A DNA stretch of 37,191 bases from an uncultured Prochlorococcus sp. (GCA_902520485.1 CABYNZ010000013.1:1-37191); one strand, 5' to 3'; shown: positions 17,941-26,282, counted from the stretch's first letter. Translations and numbers: made by a program. The notes: generated by a model not told the origin, from the letters alone.

Positions 17941-18414
17941 ATGAAAAAAATTTCTGTTCTTTTTGTATGTTTAGGAAATATTTGTAGGTCTCCTGCAGCA
18001 GAAGCTATCTTTATAAGTCTACTTAAGCAGAAAGGATTAACCGACAGCTTTATTGTAGATTCTGCTGGAACTGGGAGTTGGCATATTGGAAAAAAGGCTG
18101 ACTCTAGGATGAGAATTGCGGCAGAAAGAAGAGATATAAATATCTTAAGCAAGGCTCGTCAAATTACTAGCAAAGATTTTGATGAATTTAAATATATTCT
18201 TGCGATGGATAACTCAAATTTTAGAAATATTCAAGATCTTAAAAATAGAACAGCCTCGACTGATTTTGCATCAATTAAAAAAATACAAGATTTTAGATCA
18301 GTTTTTAATGAGCAAGAAGTTCCTGACCCATATTTTGGAGGTGATGAGGGCTTCGATTATGTCCTTGATATTTTAGACGACTCTGTAAACGGTTTTTTGG
18401 AAAGTATTTCTTGA
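17941..18414 (+). CDS. low-molecular-weight protein tyrosine phosphatase
   Basis: A 157-residue phosphatase with the N-terminal P-loop CLGNICRSP (Cys10 nucleophile, Arg16), preceded by the beta-strand ISVLFV. The general-acid Asp lies in VPDPYFGG near the C-terminus, and the DSAGTGSWHIG strand-loop is typical of the family. All catalytic residues are present, so it is probably active on phosphotyrosine or small phosphate esters in the cytoplasm. Bacterial homologues can control exopolysaccharide tyrosine kinases, but no kinase gene is nearby. It starts 32 bases after pebB on the same strand and ends 2 bases before the convergent panC-cmk stop. Confidence 0.94.
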   Translation: MKKISVLFVCLGNICRSPAAEAIFISLLKQKGLTDSFIVDSAGTGSWHIGKKADSRMRIAAERRDINILSKARQITSKDFDEFKYILAMDNSNFRNIQDLKNRTASTDFASIKKIQDFRSVFNEQEVPDPYFGGDEGFDYVLDILDDSVNGFLESIS

Positions 18415-18416
18415 AT

Positions 18417-19949
18417 TTATTTGATCTCAGTCTCTTTAGGAATCTTGTCGTTATAAAGATCAATAATTTTATCTACTACCTCATTAATTGAATATTTATC
18501 TGTAATAATTTCTATTGCGTCATTAGCTTTTATTAGAGGTGAAATTTCCCTATTGGAATCTTCAAAATCTCTTTTCTTTATAAGTTCCTTTAAGGTCTCA
18601 AGATCTATTTCATGTGAGTCTTTACTTTGTTCGTCAGATTTCCTTCTTTTTGCTCTTTCATCGATGCTAGCAGTTAAAAATATTTTAAGTTCTGCATTAG
18701 GAAAAACAGTAGTTCCTATATCTCTTCCCTCAGCAACAAGTCCGCCTGATTCTCCAATTTTTCTTTGTTCTTCTACTAAGAATTTTCTAACTTCTTTAAT
18801 TGAAGAAATTTTAGAAACAATGGAACTTATCTCTTGAGATCTGATTTCTTCAGTAACACAGTAGTTATTAATAAAAACATCCTGATGCGAATTTGTATTC
18901 GACTTGAAAATAATAGATATATCTTTAAGAATATTCTGAAATTTTTTTTCTTTTTTATAATCAATACTTTCTTTTATGATAAGCCAGCTCAATGCCCTAT
19001 ACATTGCTCCAGTATCTAAATATAAAAGTTTCAGTTTCTTCGCTATTAACTTTGTTACAGTACTTTTACCTGATCCTGCAGGGCCATCAATTGCAATAAT
19101 CGGTCTTCTTTTCATTAGAAAAACGTGATCAATTAATCTTGTCTCTCCACATCTTATCGCACCAGCAAGTAACGAAATATTATCCTCAAGTCTTGCTTTT
19201 TGGAGTGTATGAGGGTGTAAATGTTCTAAATATTCAACTGAAATATTTTTTGCTGATAGCTTTTTAATTATTTCGTTTAAATTGATCTTTTTTTCTTGTT
19301 GAAAATTTTTTTTTGTTTCTAATAACTCACTTGAAAAAAACCTAATCAATTTTCTTTCGTTTTGTGATAAGTGTACATTTCGTGAACTTAAAGGAATTCC
19401 ATCAAAATCTCTTTGCGTAGCAATAGATTTAATAGCAACATTTAATTTCTTTCTTTGGACAAGATTTTTTAAAATTAAAAGTTGTTGCCAATCTTTTTCT
19501 CCTAAGTAAAGATTTTTTGGCTTGATGAGATTAAGTAGTCTATAAACTACTGTACAAACGCCATCAAAATGTCCACTTCGATTTAATCCACATAATGCAG
19601 AAGATAATTTTATTGGTGCTTTTAGGAATTGAATATTTTTATTATTCGGTGGATATATATCTTCATTACTTGGAATGAAGATGGCATCTGCGCCATTTGA
19701 AAAGGATATTTTTATATCATTCTCAATTGTTTTAGGATAATTTTCTAAATCTAACTTGTTATCAAATTGAAGTGGATTTATGAAAATACTTACTAAATTA
19801 ACATTTGAATTGTCATTTTTTGCTGTTGATATTAGTTTTATATGTCCATTATGAAGATTACCCATTGTTGGAATGAAGTTAATTTCACTATTTATATTTC
19901 TCCTCCAATTTTCTATTTCTTCAGTTTTCCTAATGATTACTTTCTTCAC
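18417..19949 (-). CDS. panC/cmk: bifunctional pantothenate synthetase / cytidylate kinase
   Basis: A 510-residue fusion. Residues 1 to about 275 are PanC, which joins pantoate and beta-alanine with ATP. PTMGNLHNGH (27-36), SGHFDGVCTVV and LGEKDWQQ are visible. Residues from about 283 are Cmk, which phosphorylates CMP and dCMP. Its P-loop is GPAGSGKS (290-297), followed by LDTGAMYRALSW and LVAEGRDIGTTVFP. The fusion is characteristic of cyanobacteria and links CoA precursor supply to nucleotide metabolism in one polypeptide, although a functional reason is not established. It is convergent with the phosphatase gene (2-base gap) and divergent from purM. Confidence 0.96.
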   Translation of the reverse strand: MKKVIIRKTEEIENWRRNINSEINFIPTMGNLHNGHIKLISTAKNDNSNVNLVSIFINPLQFDNKLDLENYPKTIENDIKISFSNGADAIFIPSNEDIYPPNNKNIQFLKAPIKLSSALCGLNRSGHFDGVCTVVYRLLNLIKPKNLYLGEKDWQQLLILKNLVQRKKLNVAIKSIATQRDFDGIPLSSRNVHLSQNERKLIRFFSSELLETKKNFQQEKKINLNEIIKKLSAKNISVEYLEHLHPHTLQKARLEDNISLLAGAIRCGETRLIDHVFLMKRRPIIAIDGPAGSGKSTVTKLIAKKLKLLYLDTGAMYRALSWLIIKESIDYKKEKKFQNILKDISIIFKSNTNSHQDVFINNYCVTEEIRSQEISSIVSKISSIKEVRKFLVEEQRKIGESGGLVAEGRDIGTTVFPNAELKIFLTASIDERAKRRKSDEQSKDSHEIDLETLKELIKKRDFEDSNREISPLIKANDAIEIITDKYSINEVVDKIIDLYNDKIPKETEIK

Positions 19950-20005
19950 TTTGTTTTTAAAAAATAAATCTATTTGATAAATAATTACTGGACAAAAGCA
20001 ATCTT

Positions 20006-20011
20006 AGGAGG
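20006..20011 (+). promoter_or_regulatory. perfect Shine-Dalgarno-like AGGAGG upstream of purM
   Basis: AGGAGG fully complements the usual anti-Shine-Dalgarno sequence but lies 36 bases before the purM ATG, too far to serve it. No ATG, GTG or TTG follows at normal spacing. The only in-frame rare option is ATA at 20021, which would add nine residues that do not resemble PurM N-termini. Confidence 0.4.
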
Positions 20012-20047
20012 AATATCTATATAGAGAAAGTCTATCATTTTTATTTC

Positions 20048-21091
20048 ATGGATTACAAAACATCAGGTGTTGATATAGAAGCTGGGCGAGAATTTGTTTC
20101 CGAAATTAAACAGGCAGTTGAAGGAACTCATACATCTAATGTGATTGAGGGTATTGGTGGTTTCGGAGGTTTGTTTAGAATTCCTATCGATAGTTTTAAA
20201 AAACCAGTTCTTGTTTCAGGAACTGATGGTGTTGGAACAAAATTAGAATTAGCCCAAAGTAAAAACTTTCACTTTGAGGTTGGTATTGATTTAGTTGCTA
20301 TGTGCATGAACGATATCATTACTAGTGGGGCAAAACCTTTATTTTTTCTAGATTATATTGCTACTGGTAAACTTGATAAGAAACAATTATTGAGGGTTGT
20401 TCAGGGAATTTCGCATGGCTGCGGAGAAAATAACTGTTCATTACTCGGCGGAGAAACTGCTGAAATGCCTGGATTTTATACAAAAAATAAGTATGATCTT
20501 GCAGGATTTTGTGTTGGAATAGTTGATGAGGATAAGATTATTAATGGTAAAAAAGTATCTGAAAATGACTTGATAATTGCTTTAAAAAGTAATGGAGTTC
20601 ATAGTAATGGCTTTAGTTTAGTAAGAAAAATTATTCAAAACAATAATCAAATAGATAAAGAATTTGAAAAAGTTTCACATTTAAATTTTTATGATGAATT
20701 ATTGAAACCAACAAAAATTTACAATAATGTGATTAACCAAATGTTATCTGAAAATATAGAAATTAAAGCAATGTCTCATATTACTGGAGGCGGAATTCCA
20801 GAAAATTTACCAAGATGTATGCCTTCTGATTTTATTCCTTATATCAATACTAGTTCTTGGGAAATACCTATTTTATTTAAATACCTTAAGGAAAAAGGAT
20901 CTATTCCTGAAAAAGATTTTTGGAATACTTTTAATCTTGGAGTGGGATTTTGTTTAATTATTGATAAACAATTTAAGGATGCGATATTAAGTATATGTAA
21001 AGATCATAATTTAGATAGTTGGGAAATTGGAAAGATAGTTCGAAAAAATGATTCAACAATTAGTAAATTTTTGCCAGAAATTTTAACTTAA
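20048..21091 (+). CDS. purM: phosphoribosylformylglycinamidine cyclo-ligase (AIR synthetase)
   Basis: PurM closes the imidazole ring of purines, converting FGAM to AIR with ATP. The 347-residue protein starts MDYKTSGVDIEAGREFV, the standard PurM N-terminus, which fixes the ATG at 20048. Typical motifs are IEGIGGFGGLF, VSGTDGVGTKLELA (ATP/substrate), GGETAEMPGFY, SNGVHSNGFSLVRKI and HITGGGIPENLPR. It is divergent from panC-cmk with a 98-base spacer holding an orphan AGGAGG. The next gene begins 130 bases downstream with its own candidate promoter, so purM is probably monocistronic. Confidence 0.98.
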   Translation: MDYKTSGVDIEAGREFVSEIKQAVEGTHTSNVIEGIGGFGGLFRIPIDSFKKPVLVSGTDGVGTKLELAQSKNFHFEVGIDLVAMCMNDIITSGAKPLFFLDYIATGKLDKKQLLRVVQGISHGCGENNCSLLGGETAEMPGFYTKNKYDLAGFCVGIVDEDKIINGKKVSENDLIIALKSNGVHSNGFSLVRKIIQNNNQIDKEFEKVSHLNFYDELLKPTKIYNNVINQMLSENIEIKAMSHITGGGIPENLPRCMPSDFIPYINTSSWEIPILFKYLKEKGSIPEKDFWNTFNLGVGFCLIIDKQFKDAILSICKDHNLDSWEIGKIVRKNDSTISKFLPEILT

Positions 21092-21159
21092 ATTTATTTA
21101 TCTTTTTAAATGAGTTTCAAAAATTATTTTTTATACCCAAATGAAAAAGTTAGGTGTAA

Positions 21160-21165
21160 TATAAT
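21160..21165 (+). promoter_or_regulatory. candidate -10 box for the 21222-21866 gene
   Basis: A perfect TATAAT lies 56 bases before the next ATG, in a 130-base spacer after purM. There is no TTGACA-like -35 at 16-18 bases. A small inverted repeat (CCGA at 21176-21179 and TCGG at 21186-21189) lies just downstream, in the predicted leader. Confidence 0.4.
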
Positions 21166-21221
21166 AAAATTACCGCCGAATTATATCGGAAGTTTAAGTA
21201 TTAAGATTTAATCTTTATTCA

Positions 21222-21866
21222 ATGCCCTTTGCAAATAATCAAAGAATTACACGTAGACGTAGTTCAGCTGGTCCTACACCTCCTAAAAGACCAATAGGTA
21301 ATAATTCTGAATCAATTGGTAGACAGGCTCAAGGCCCTAGACCAACTTTCTTGACACTAAGGGATCATGGTAAAGTTTTTGTCGCTGATTTACCTAATTT
21401 GTCTGATGGTCAATTAGCTCATATTAGTAAAGAAGCTAATGAAGTTTTAAATAGTTTGGAAAAAAGACTTAGTGATCTTGAGAATGAGCCTAATGTTAGT
21501 AATCCTGAAAACGATACTCTGATAAAAGCTTCTACCAAAAGAGATGTCACACTGAGGTTTATTAAATCAATAGAAGAAGAACAAGAACATAGAAAGAATA
21601 ATCCTGCTTTAAGAGATGCTGCATCTGAATCGTTACCGAGAACTTTTCTTGAGGTTGCTAGACATAGATTGCCTGGAGCAACTTTTGATTCACTACTTCG
21701 AGAGGCTCTTGAAGCTTGTGCAGTAGATGAGAGTACTGAAGAAAATCAAGTTATTGATGAGCCTAAAGAAACTGTAAAAATCATGGATATACCTTCTTCC
21801 AACACAAATGCTTCGCTTGTTGTTAGTATCGATTCAAATGATGATTCCAAGAATGACTCTATTTGA
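21222..21866 (+). CDS. conserved picocyanobacterial protein of unknown function
   Basis: A 214-residue protein in three visible parts. A basic, proline/arginine-rich N-terminus (RITRRRSSAGPTPPKRPIG) looks disordered and could bind nucleic acid. Residues about 60-180 are helical and charged, including LPNLSDGQLAHISKEANEVL and LPRTFLEVARHRLPGATFDSLL. An acidic tail ends in a run of Asp, Ser and Asn residues. There is no signal peptide or membrane segment. I know of no assigned function. It overlaps the following small Cys-rich reading frame by 14 bases, which suggests translational coupling. A TATAAT at 21160-21165 is its likely promoter. Confidence 0.78.
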   Translation: MPFANNQRITRRRSSAGPTPPKRPIGNNSESIGRQAQGPRPTFLTLRDHGKVFVADLPNLSDGQLAHISKEANEVLNSLEKRLSDLENEPNVSNPENDTLIKASTKRDVTLRFIKSIEEEQEHRKNNPALRDAASESLPRTFLEVARHRLPGATFDSLLREALEACAVDESTEENQVIDEPKETVKIMDIPSSNTNASLVVSIDSNDDSKNDSI

Positions 21867-22020
21867 TCCAACACAAGAGTTAATAAGTTTCAAAGACCAA
21901 AATAATTCAAAAATTAACCTTACTTCAGAGAAAGATTCCATTTTATGTAATCATTGCAAAAGGACTGCATCAAATGGTGTTAGATGTTTAGGAATGTGTG
22001 TAGCAGATAATGACTACTAA
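21853..22020 (+). CDS. small protein with a zinc-ribbon-like CxxC...CxxxC motif
   Basis: The 55-residue reading from ATG 21853 begins MTLFDPTQELISFKDQ. Its C-terminal part has four cysteines in the pattern C-x2-C-x9-C-x3-C (CNHCKRTASNGVRCLGMC), a plausible zinc-binding knuckle. The frame extends upstream to Met codons at 21808 and 21841. I prefer 21853 because the earlier residues (MLRLLLVSIQ) are the shifted reading of the preceding gene's conserved tail. It overlaps that gene by 14 bases, so the two are probably expressed together. I do not recognise a family. The cysteine pattern and acidic end argue against chance, but a gene this small is less certain. Confidence 0.6.
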   Translation: MTLFDPTQELISFKDQNNSKINLTSEKDSILCNHCKRTASNGVRCLGMCVADNDY

Positions 22021-22067
22021 AACAATTGAAATTTATATATAAATAATCGTATGAAAATTATTAATAA

Positions 22068-22095
22068 ATCCATTTAGTTTTTTTTCTTAATGGAT
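22068..22095. terminator. possible hairpin between the small Cys-rich gene and tRNA-Cys
   Basis: Two 10-base arms (22068-22077 and 22086-22095) pair at 9 of 10 positions around an 8-T loop. Read leftward, the stem is followed by a T/A-rich stretch, so it could end transcripts coming from tRNA-Cys. Read rightward there is no T tract after the stem. The stem has few G-C pairs, so this is a weak call. Confidence 0.3.
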
Positions 22096-22230
22096 ATAAG
22101 GTATGATTTATCAATAATAAAGATAAGATTATTTTTCTATAAATTAATAAGTAATTGAAACTTTATACTTTTTATTTGAAATTGAAGTTCTTCGAAAACT
22201 TCATAATTAAATGGGTAAAAAAATTAAATA

Positions 22231-22301
22231 AGGCGGCACCCAGATTCGAACTGGGGATAAAGGATTTGCAATCCTCTGCCTTACCACTTGGCCATGCCGC
22301 C
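22231..22301 (-). tRNA. tRNA-Cys (anticodon GCA)
   Basis: The 71-nt minus-strand sequence folds well. The acceptor GGCGGCA pairs with TGCCGCC. The D arm is GCC-AAGTGGTAA-GGC. The anticodon stem GAGGA/TCCTT closes the loop TTGCAAA, giving anticodon GCA. The T arm is CCCAG-TTCGAAT-CTGGG. The discriminator is T, as expected for tRNA-Cys, and CCA is not encoded. The plus-strand reading through this tRNA gives the familiar spurious peptide AAPRFELGIKDLQSSALPLG. Confidence 0.97.
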
Positions 22302-22343
22302 GAAAAAGATTCGATTGAGTCTTTTAATGATCTTAACAGTAAG

Positions 22344-23573
22344 GTGTCTTATTCTCTATTATTTATATGCAATGGTCATGGAGAAGATGTAATAGTATCG
22401 GAAATAATAAAAAGATTACTAAAAAAAATAAAAAATAAAAATATTGAAGTTTTGCCGTTAGTAGGAAACGGAGATGTATTTAATTCCATAAAATCAAAGA
22501 ATTTTCGTAAAATAGGATATTTAAAAGATCTGCCTAGTGGAGGTTTTAGTAATCAAAGTCTCAAGGGATTTGTGCTTGATTTGTTTGCAGGATTTTTAAT
22601 AGATAATTTAAGAAATTATCTACTTGTAAAACAGAAGTCAAAACATAACTGCAAAATTATCGCAGTAGGCGATTTCTTGCCATTGCTTTTCGCTTGGAGT
22701 TCAGAATGCGAATTTAGTTTCATTGGAACTCCCAAAAGTGATCATACTTGGAGTAGTGGTCCAGGTTGGGATTTAAGCGATTTTTACCATAAGTTGAAAG
22801 GTTCTGAATGGGATCCATGGGAAATGTTTTTAATGAAATCTCCAAGATGTAAAAATTTAATTATGAGAGATACAATTACAGCTAATAATTTGAATAGAAA
22901 AAATATTGACGCAAAATACTTTGGTAATCCAATGATGGATTTTGTTAATGCAACAAACGAGAAGATATCAAATATTATTTCTTTTAAAAGGATTATTTTA
23001 TTAGTTGGAAGTAGATACCCTGAAGCTCTTAAAAATCTTGATAATTTTCTTGCTTGTTTGCAAGATTTTGATTTCTCAAAGGATTTGGTAATACTTTTGC
23101 CTTTGAGCATTAATGCGAATGTGATTCAAATTCACAGTTATTTAAATAAATATGGTTTTATAAAACAGAGTAAAGTTAAATTTCTAATTGATGAAGATTC
23201 AGTTTGGAAAAAGAAAAATCAATATGTAGTGATTGGAAAAGGTAAATTCAATTCATGGGCTAATATGGCAGAAGTTGGCTTGTCTAATGCAGGAACTGCT
23301 ACAGAGCAAATTACTGGCCTTGGAATTCCATCTCTTTCTCTACCCGGACGTGGACCACAATTTACAAAATCATTTGCAAAAAGGCAATCAAGATTATTGG
23401 GAGGTAGTGTTTTAGTTTGCAATAACAAAAAAATTCTTTTAAAACGTTTAAGTTTACTTTTGAAAAGAAAAATTTATAGGTTAGAACAATCAAAAATTGG
23501 AAAAAAAAGAATGGGAGGATCCGGAGCAAGTAAGAAAATCGTAGATGCTATTAACCTTTATTTGTTATCTTAG
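22344..23573 (+). CDS. lipid-A-disaccharide-synthase-related protein (conserved cyanobacterial)
   Basis: The open frame extends back to 22155, but codons there read through the antisense of tRNA-Cys (22231-22301) and cannot be genuine. The first plausible start after the tRNA is GTG at 22344, giving 409 residues beginning VSYSLLFICNGHGEDVIVSE. This matches a family known mostly from cyanobacteria and Deinococcus that resembles LpxB, especially toward the C-terminus. Visible signatures are SFIGTPKSDHTWSSGPGW, FGNPMMDFVNAT, a strand-turn ILLVGSRYPEAL, and VGLSNAGTATEQITGLGIPS followed by LPGRGPQF. The fold suggests a GT-B-like glycosyltransferase. The substrate is unknown and a lipid A role is not shown. 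Confidence 0.82.
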   Translation: MSYSLLFICNGHGEDVIVSEIIKRLLKKIKNKNIEVLPLVGNGDVFNSIKSKNFRKIGYLKDLPSGGFSNQSLKGFVLDLFAGFLIDNLRNYLLVKQKSKHNCKIIAVGDFLPLLFAWSSECEFSFIGTPKSDHTWSSGPGWDLSDFYHKLKGSEWDPWEMFLMKSPRCKNLIMRDTITANNLNRKNIDAKYFGNPMMDFVNATNEKISNIISFKRIILLVGSRYPEALKNLDNFLACLQDFDFSKDLVILLPLSINANVIQIHSYLNKYGFIKQSKVKFLIDEDSVWKKKNQYVVIGKGKFNSWANMAEVGLSNAGTATEQITGLGIPSLSLPGRGPQFTKSFAKRQSRLLGGSVLVCNNKKILLKRLSLLLKRKIYRLEQSKIGKKRMGGSGASKKIVDAINLYLLS

Positions 23574-23609
23574 TAAATGGCAATAGAATATTAATTTTTT
23601 AATTCTTTT

Positions 23610-23876
23610 ATGTATCCAATAAATGATCGGCAATATCTAAAAATTTGTGCAGAGATTGCAAAACTTATGAGTATAAGCTTATCTTCTGCTAAGAAGAAAG
23701 TAGAAATTCAAATTGCAAAAGAAGGCTCGAAAACTATTCAAGAAAAAATGCAAGTTGCTCAAAATGTCTTAAAAATTTGTGAAAAAAATGATGGAGATAA
23801 ATTAAGTTCTTCAAGAATACTTGATAAGCTTATGGAAACTCTTGATGGTGAAGATAATTTTTTAACTGAAGATTAA
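23610..23876 (+). CDS. small conserved helical protein of unknown function
   Basis: An 88-residue protein, mostly helical: QYLKICAEIAKLMSISLSSA, then KKKVEIQIAKEGSKTIQEKMQ and VAQNVLKICE, ending in a short acidic tail (DGEDNFLTED). The first 60 residues are basic and amphipathic, and there is no membrane segment. I associate it with unassigned proteins conserved in marine picocyanobacteria but cannot name a family. It starts 36 bases after the LpxB-related gene on the same strand and could share its transcript. It ends 3 bases before the convergent exonuclease gene. Confidence 0.75.
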   Translation: MYPINDRQYLKICAEIAKLMSISLSSAKKKVEIQIAKEGSKTIQEKMQVAQNVLKICEKNDGDKLSSSRILDKLMETLDGEDNFLTED

Positions 23877-23879
23877 TTC

Positions 23880-24515
23880 TTAATGTTCAAATATATTTGA
23901 GAATTTTAGTATGTCTAAATCAGCATGTACAGAAACTGTTTCGAAACATTTTTGAGCTAATTCATATCTATTCTCTCTTTCTAAGATAACTTTTAATTTA
24001 TGCATTGCTTCAATTAAATATCTAACATCATTTGCTGCATAATCTAATTGATCTTTTGTTAAATCTTCGTTGCTACCCCAATCACTACTTTGAGAGCTTT
24101 TGTCTAGTTCTATGCCTAATAATTCATTAATTAAATCTTTTAAACCGTGTTTATTTGTATAAGTTCTTGCCAACTTACTAGCGATTTTAGTACAAAAAAT
24201 ATTTTTTGTATTAATTTCAAGATTGCATTTTAGAGCCGCTACATCAAATCTTGCATAGTGAAATATTTTAGTAATTTTGTCATCTTCAAGAAGTGCTTTT
24301 AAATAAGGTGAAGAAGAGGTATTAAGTTCGATTTTTATACAGGATGTTTTACCATATTCATTACAGATTTGTACTAAACAAAGTCTATCTCTGCCATGAA
24401 TTAACCCCATTGCTTCAGTGTCAATGGCTAAGTAGGACGAGTTTTTATAAAGATTGAATAAATCCGCTGTTAAATCGCTATAAATAAGATCAATATTTTT
24501 ATTTTTAATAGTCAT
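23880..24515 (-). CDS. RNase D-like 3'-5' exonuclease (exonuclease domain only)
   Basis: A 211-residue DEDDy exonuclease. The metal-binding acids are in LAIDTEAMGL (first D-E pair), FHYARFDVAAL (second Asp) and the Y-x3-D motif in LDYAANDVRYL. E. coli RNase D has additional HRDC domains; here the chain ends after the exonuclease fold, as in many cyanobacterial and plant homologues. It probably trims 3' ends of structured RNA such as tRNA precursors, all of which lack an encoded CCA in this window. It is convergent with the preceding small gene and divergent from the ccb-like gene. Confidence 0.9.
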   Translation of the reverse strand: MTIKNKNIDLIYSDLTADLFNLYKNSSYLAIDTEAMGLIHGRDRLCLVQICNEYGKTSCIKIELNTSSSPYLKALLEDDKITKIFHYARFDVAALKCNLEINTKNIFCTKIASKLARTYTNKHGLKDLINELLGIELDKSSQSSDWGSNEDLTKDQLDYAANDVRYLIEAMHKLKVILERENRYELAQKCFETVSVHADLDILKFSNIFEH

Positions 24516-24625
24516 TTTTAATTAAGTATTTAAATTAATTTAAGATCTTAGAATATTACTTAAGATTTTATTTAATTAAGAATTTTTATCTAATAGGAAT
24601 ATTTTACAGAATAATTCTAAAAAAT

Positions 24626-24631
24626 TATAAT
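24626..24631 (+). promoter_or_regulatory. candidate -10 box for the ccb-like gene
   Basis: A perfect TATAAT lies 50 bases before the ATG at 24681, in a 165-base, extremely AT-rich divergent spacer. No -35 match is evident. In sequence this AT-rich, TATAAT may occur by chance. Confidence 0.35.
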
Positions 24632-24680
24632 ATGATGTAAATTTAATTTTTATTCTAGAGTTAGTAGAAAAATTTATTTA

Positions 24681-25238
24681 ATGTCCTATTCCTTAAATTC
24701 AACATTATTGCTGACAATTCTCTTGGCTATAGGATTATTTTTTTTTCTTAAGGCTTCCAGTAAAGATAGAACAACAATAGTTGAGATTTCATCTTCTCAG
24801 AAACCAATTAAGGTTTTAAATAGTTTATGTGAATGGCTTAACTTGAGGGGTTGGAAGCAAACAGGAGGAGATTTTGAACAAAGAATTTTAATATTCAAGG
24901 GTCAAGTTGTTTCTAGTAAATTTTTAGCAATTTTTTTAGGTTTTCTTGGCGGTTTTGGTTCTTGTGCTTTGGGATTAGTAATTATTCAAATATATCCTGA
25001 ATTAGGTTGGTGGCCTATTCTTCTGGGATTAATTGGTGGCCCTTTGTCTGGAATTGTTTATTTTAAAAAATCAGCAAGAGAAGAGAAATTTGAATTAAGG
25101 TTGATCAACGAAAATGAAAATGATTTAACTTTTATGAGACTAAGAGCGCATAGAGATGAATTAATTTCTTTAGAAAATGAACTTGGAGAAAAACTTCAAT
25201 TGAAAAGTGACGGTTCTTTATTTAAAACACCTATTTAA
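24681..25238 (+). CDS. probable cofactor assembly of complex C subunit B (CCB2/CCB4-like, DUF2930)
   Basis: A 185-residue membrane protein. The first hydrophobic segment (about 6-24, LLLTILLAIGLFFFLKAS) is followed by the motif SSKDRTT, which I associate with the cyanobacterial ancestor of plastid CCB2/CCB4. A soluble stretch (WLNLRGWKQTGGDFEQRILIFKG) precedes a hairpin of two more membrane segments (about 80-103 and 109-127). A charged C-terminus follows. In plastids these factors attach heme ci to cytochrome b6 during b6f assembly. Topology is seen; the family is recognised from memory and the function is transferred. An alternative is an unassigned thylakoid membrane protein. hemF, a heme-pathway gene, is convergent with it 15 bases away. 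Confidence 0.62.
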   Translation: MSYSLNSTLLLTILLAIGLFFFLKASSKDRTTIVEISSSQKPIKVLNSLCEWLNLRGWKQTGGDFEQRILIFKGQVVSSKFLAIFLGFLGGFGSCALGLVIIQIYPELGWWPILLGLIGGPLSGIVYFKKSAREEKFELRLINENENDLTFMRLRAHRDELISLENELGEKLQLKSDGSLFKTPI

Positions 25239-25253
25239 GATACTCTAAAATTT

Positions 25254-26282
25254 TTAATTAAAAATATTATTCTCCATACAGAATTTTTCTAAATCTTTAT
25301 CATTTAACCAATCTTGGGGTTTTGTAAAAATTGATGTGAGGAATTCCTCTCTAGACCCCTTTTTAGCTTTATATCCATATTCCCATCTAGCTAAAGGGGG
25401 TAAAGACATTAATATAGATTCAGTTCTGCCATTTGTTTGTAGTCCAAAAATCGTCCCTCTATCCCAAACTAAATTGAATTCTACATATCTACCTCTTCGA
25501 TATAGCTGGAATTCTTTTTCCTCCGAAGAATATGTTTGAGAAGCTCTTTTTTCAATAATGGGCAAATATGAAGGGAGGAATGCCTGCCCACAGTTTTCCG
25601 CTAAAGAAAATAAATTATCCCAATTTAAATTAGATCTGCCAATATTTTGTGAAGCTCTTGATGCTTCTCCATTTTTATTATTTCCTTTATAAATATTGCC
25701 CGAACCATCTTGATAATCATAAAAAATACCTCCTATGCCTCTAGATTCATTTCTATGCTTCAAGAAGAAATATTCATCACACCATGGTTTGAAAACTTTA
25801 TGCAAATCTTGATCAACTTTCTCACAAGCTTTTTTATGCTCATTATGAAAATTCCTTACATCAGAAAGATAAGGATAAAAAGGGGTTAAGTCTGCACCTC
25901 CTCCAAACCACCAAACAGGACCAGCTTCGAAATATCGATAATTTAGATGAACTGTAGGAATATAGGGATTTTTAGGATGCAAAACCATAGAAGTTCCCGT
26001 AGCAAACCATTCATGACCTTTTGCTTCGGGCCTTTGAGAGATTATAGATTGAGGTAATTCTTTTCCCTGTACTTCCGAGAAATTTACGCCTGCTTGCTCA
26101 AAAATAGAACCATTTTTTAATACTCTTGACCTTCCACCGCCACCTTCGTCTCTTACCCAGGATTCTTCTGTAAATTTCCCTCTGCCATCTACATTTTCAA
26201 GTCCTGAACAAATTTTGTCTTGTAGTGTTAATAAGAGATTTTTAGTTTTTTCTCTCGAGTTTTTAGGAGGTTCTTTCAACAT
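25254..26282 (-). CDS. hemF: oxygen-dependent coproporphyrinogen-III oxidase
   Basis: HemF uses O2 to decarboxylate two propionates of coproporphyrinogen III, giving protoporphyrinogen IX for heme and chlorophyll. The 342-residue length is normal for cyanobacteria. Characteristic segments are [55 protein letters not shown] and [20 protein letters not shown] (the [10 protein letters not shown] block is the family signature). The C-terminal [15 protein letters not shown] is also typical. Translation starts at the ATG complementary to 26280-26282. It is divergent from mrp across a 160-base spacer. Confidence 0.98.
   Translation of the reverse strand: MLKEPPKNSREKTKNLLLTLQDKICSGLENVDGRGKFTEESWVRDEGGGGRSRVLKNGSIFEQAGVNFSEVQGKELPQSIISQRPEAKGHEWFATGTSMVLHPKNPYIPTVHLNYRYFEAGPVWWFGGGADLTPFYPYLSDVRNFHNEHKKACEKVDQDLHKVFKPWCDEYFFLKHRNESRGIGGIFYDYQDGSGNIYKGNNKNGEASRASQNIGRSNLNWDNLFSLAENCGQAFLPSYLPIIEKRASQTYSSEEKEFQLYRRGRYVEFNLVWDRGTIFGLQTNGRTESILMSLPPLARWEYGYKAKKGSREEFLTSIFTKPQDWLNDKDLEKFCMENNIFN

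Noticed and set aside
22155..22343. N-terminal extension of the LpxB-related gene starting at ATG 22155
   Set aside because: It reads through the antisense strand of tRNA-Cys and yields the typical spurious tRNA-complement peptide.
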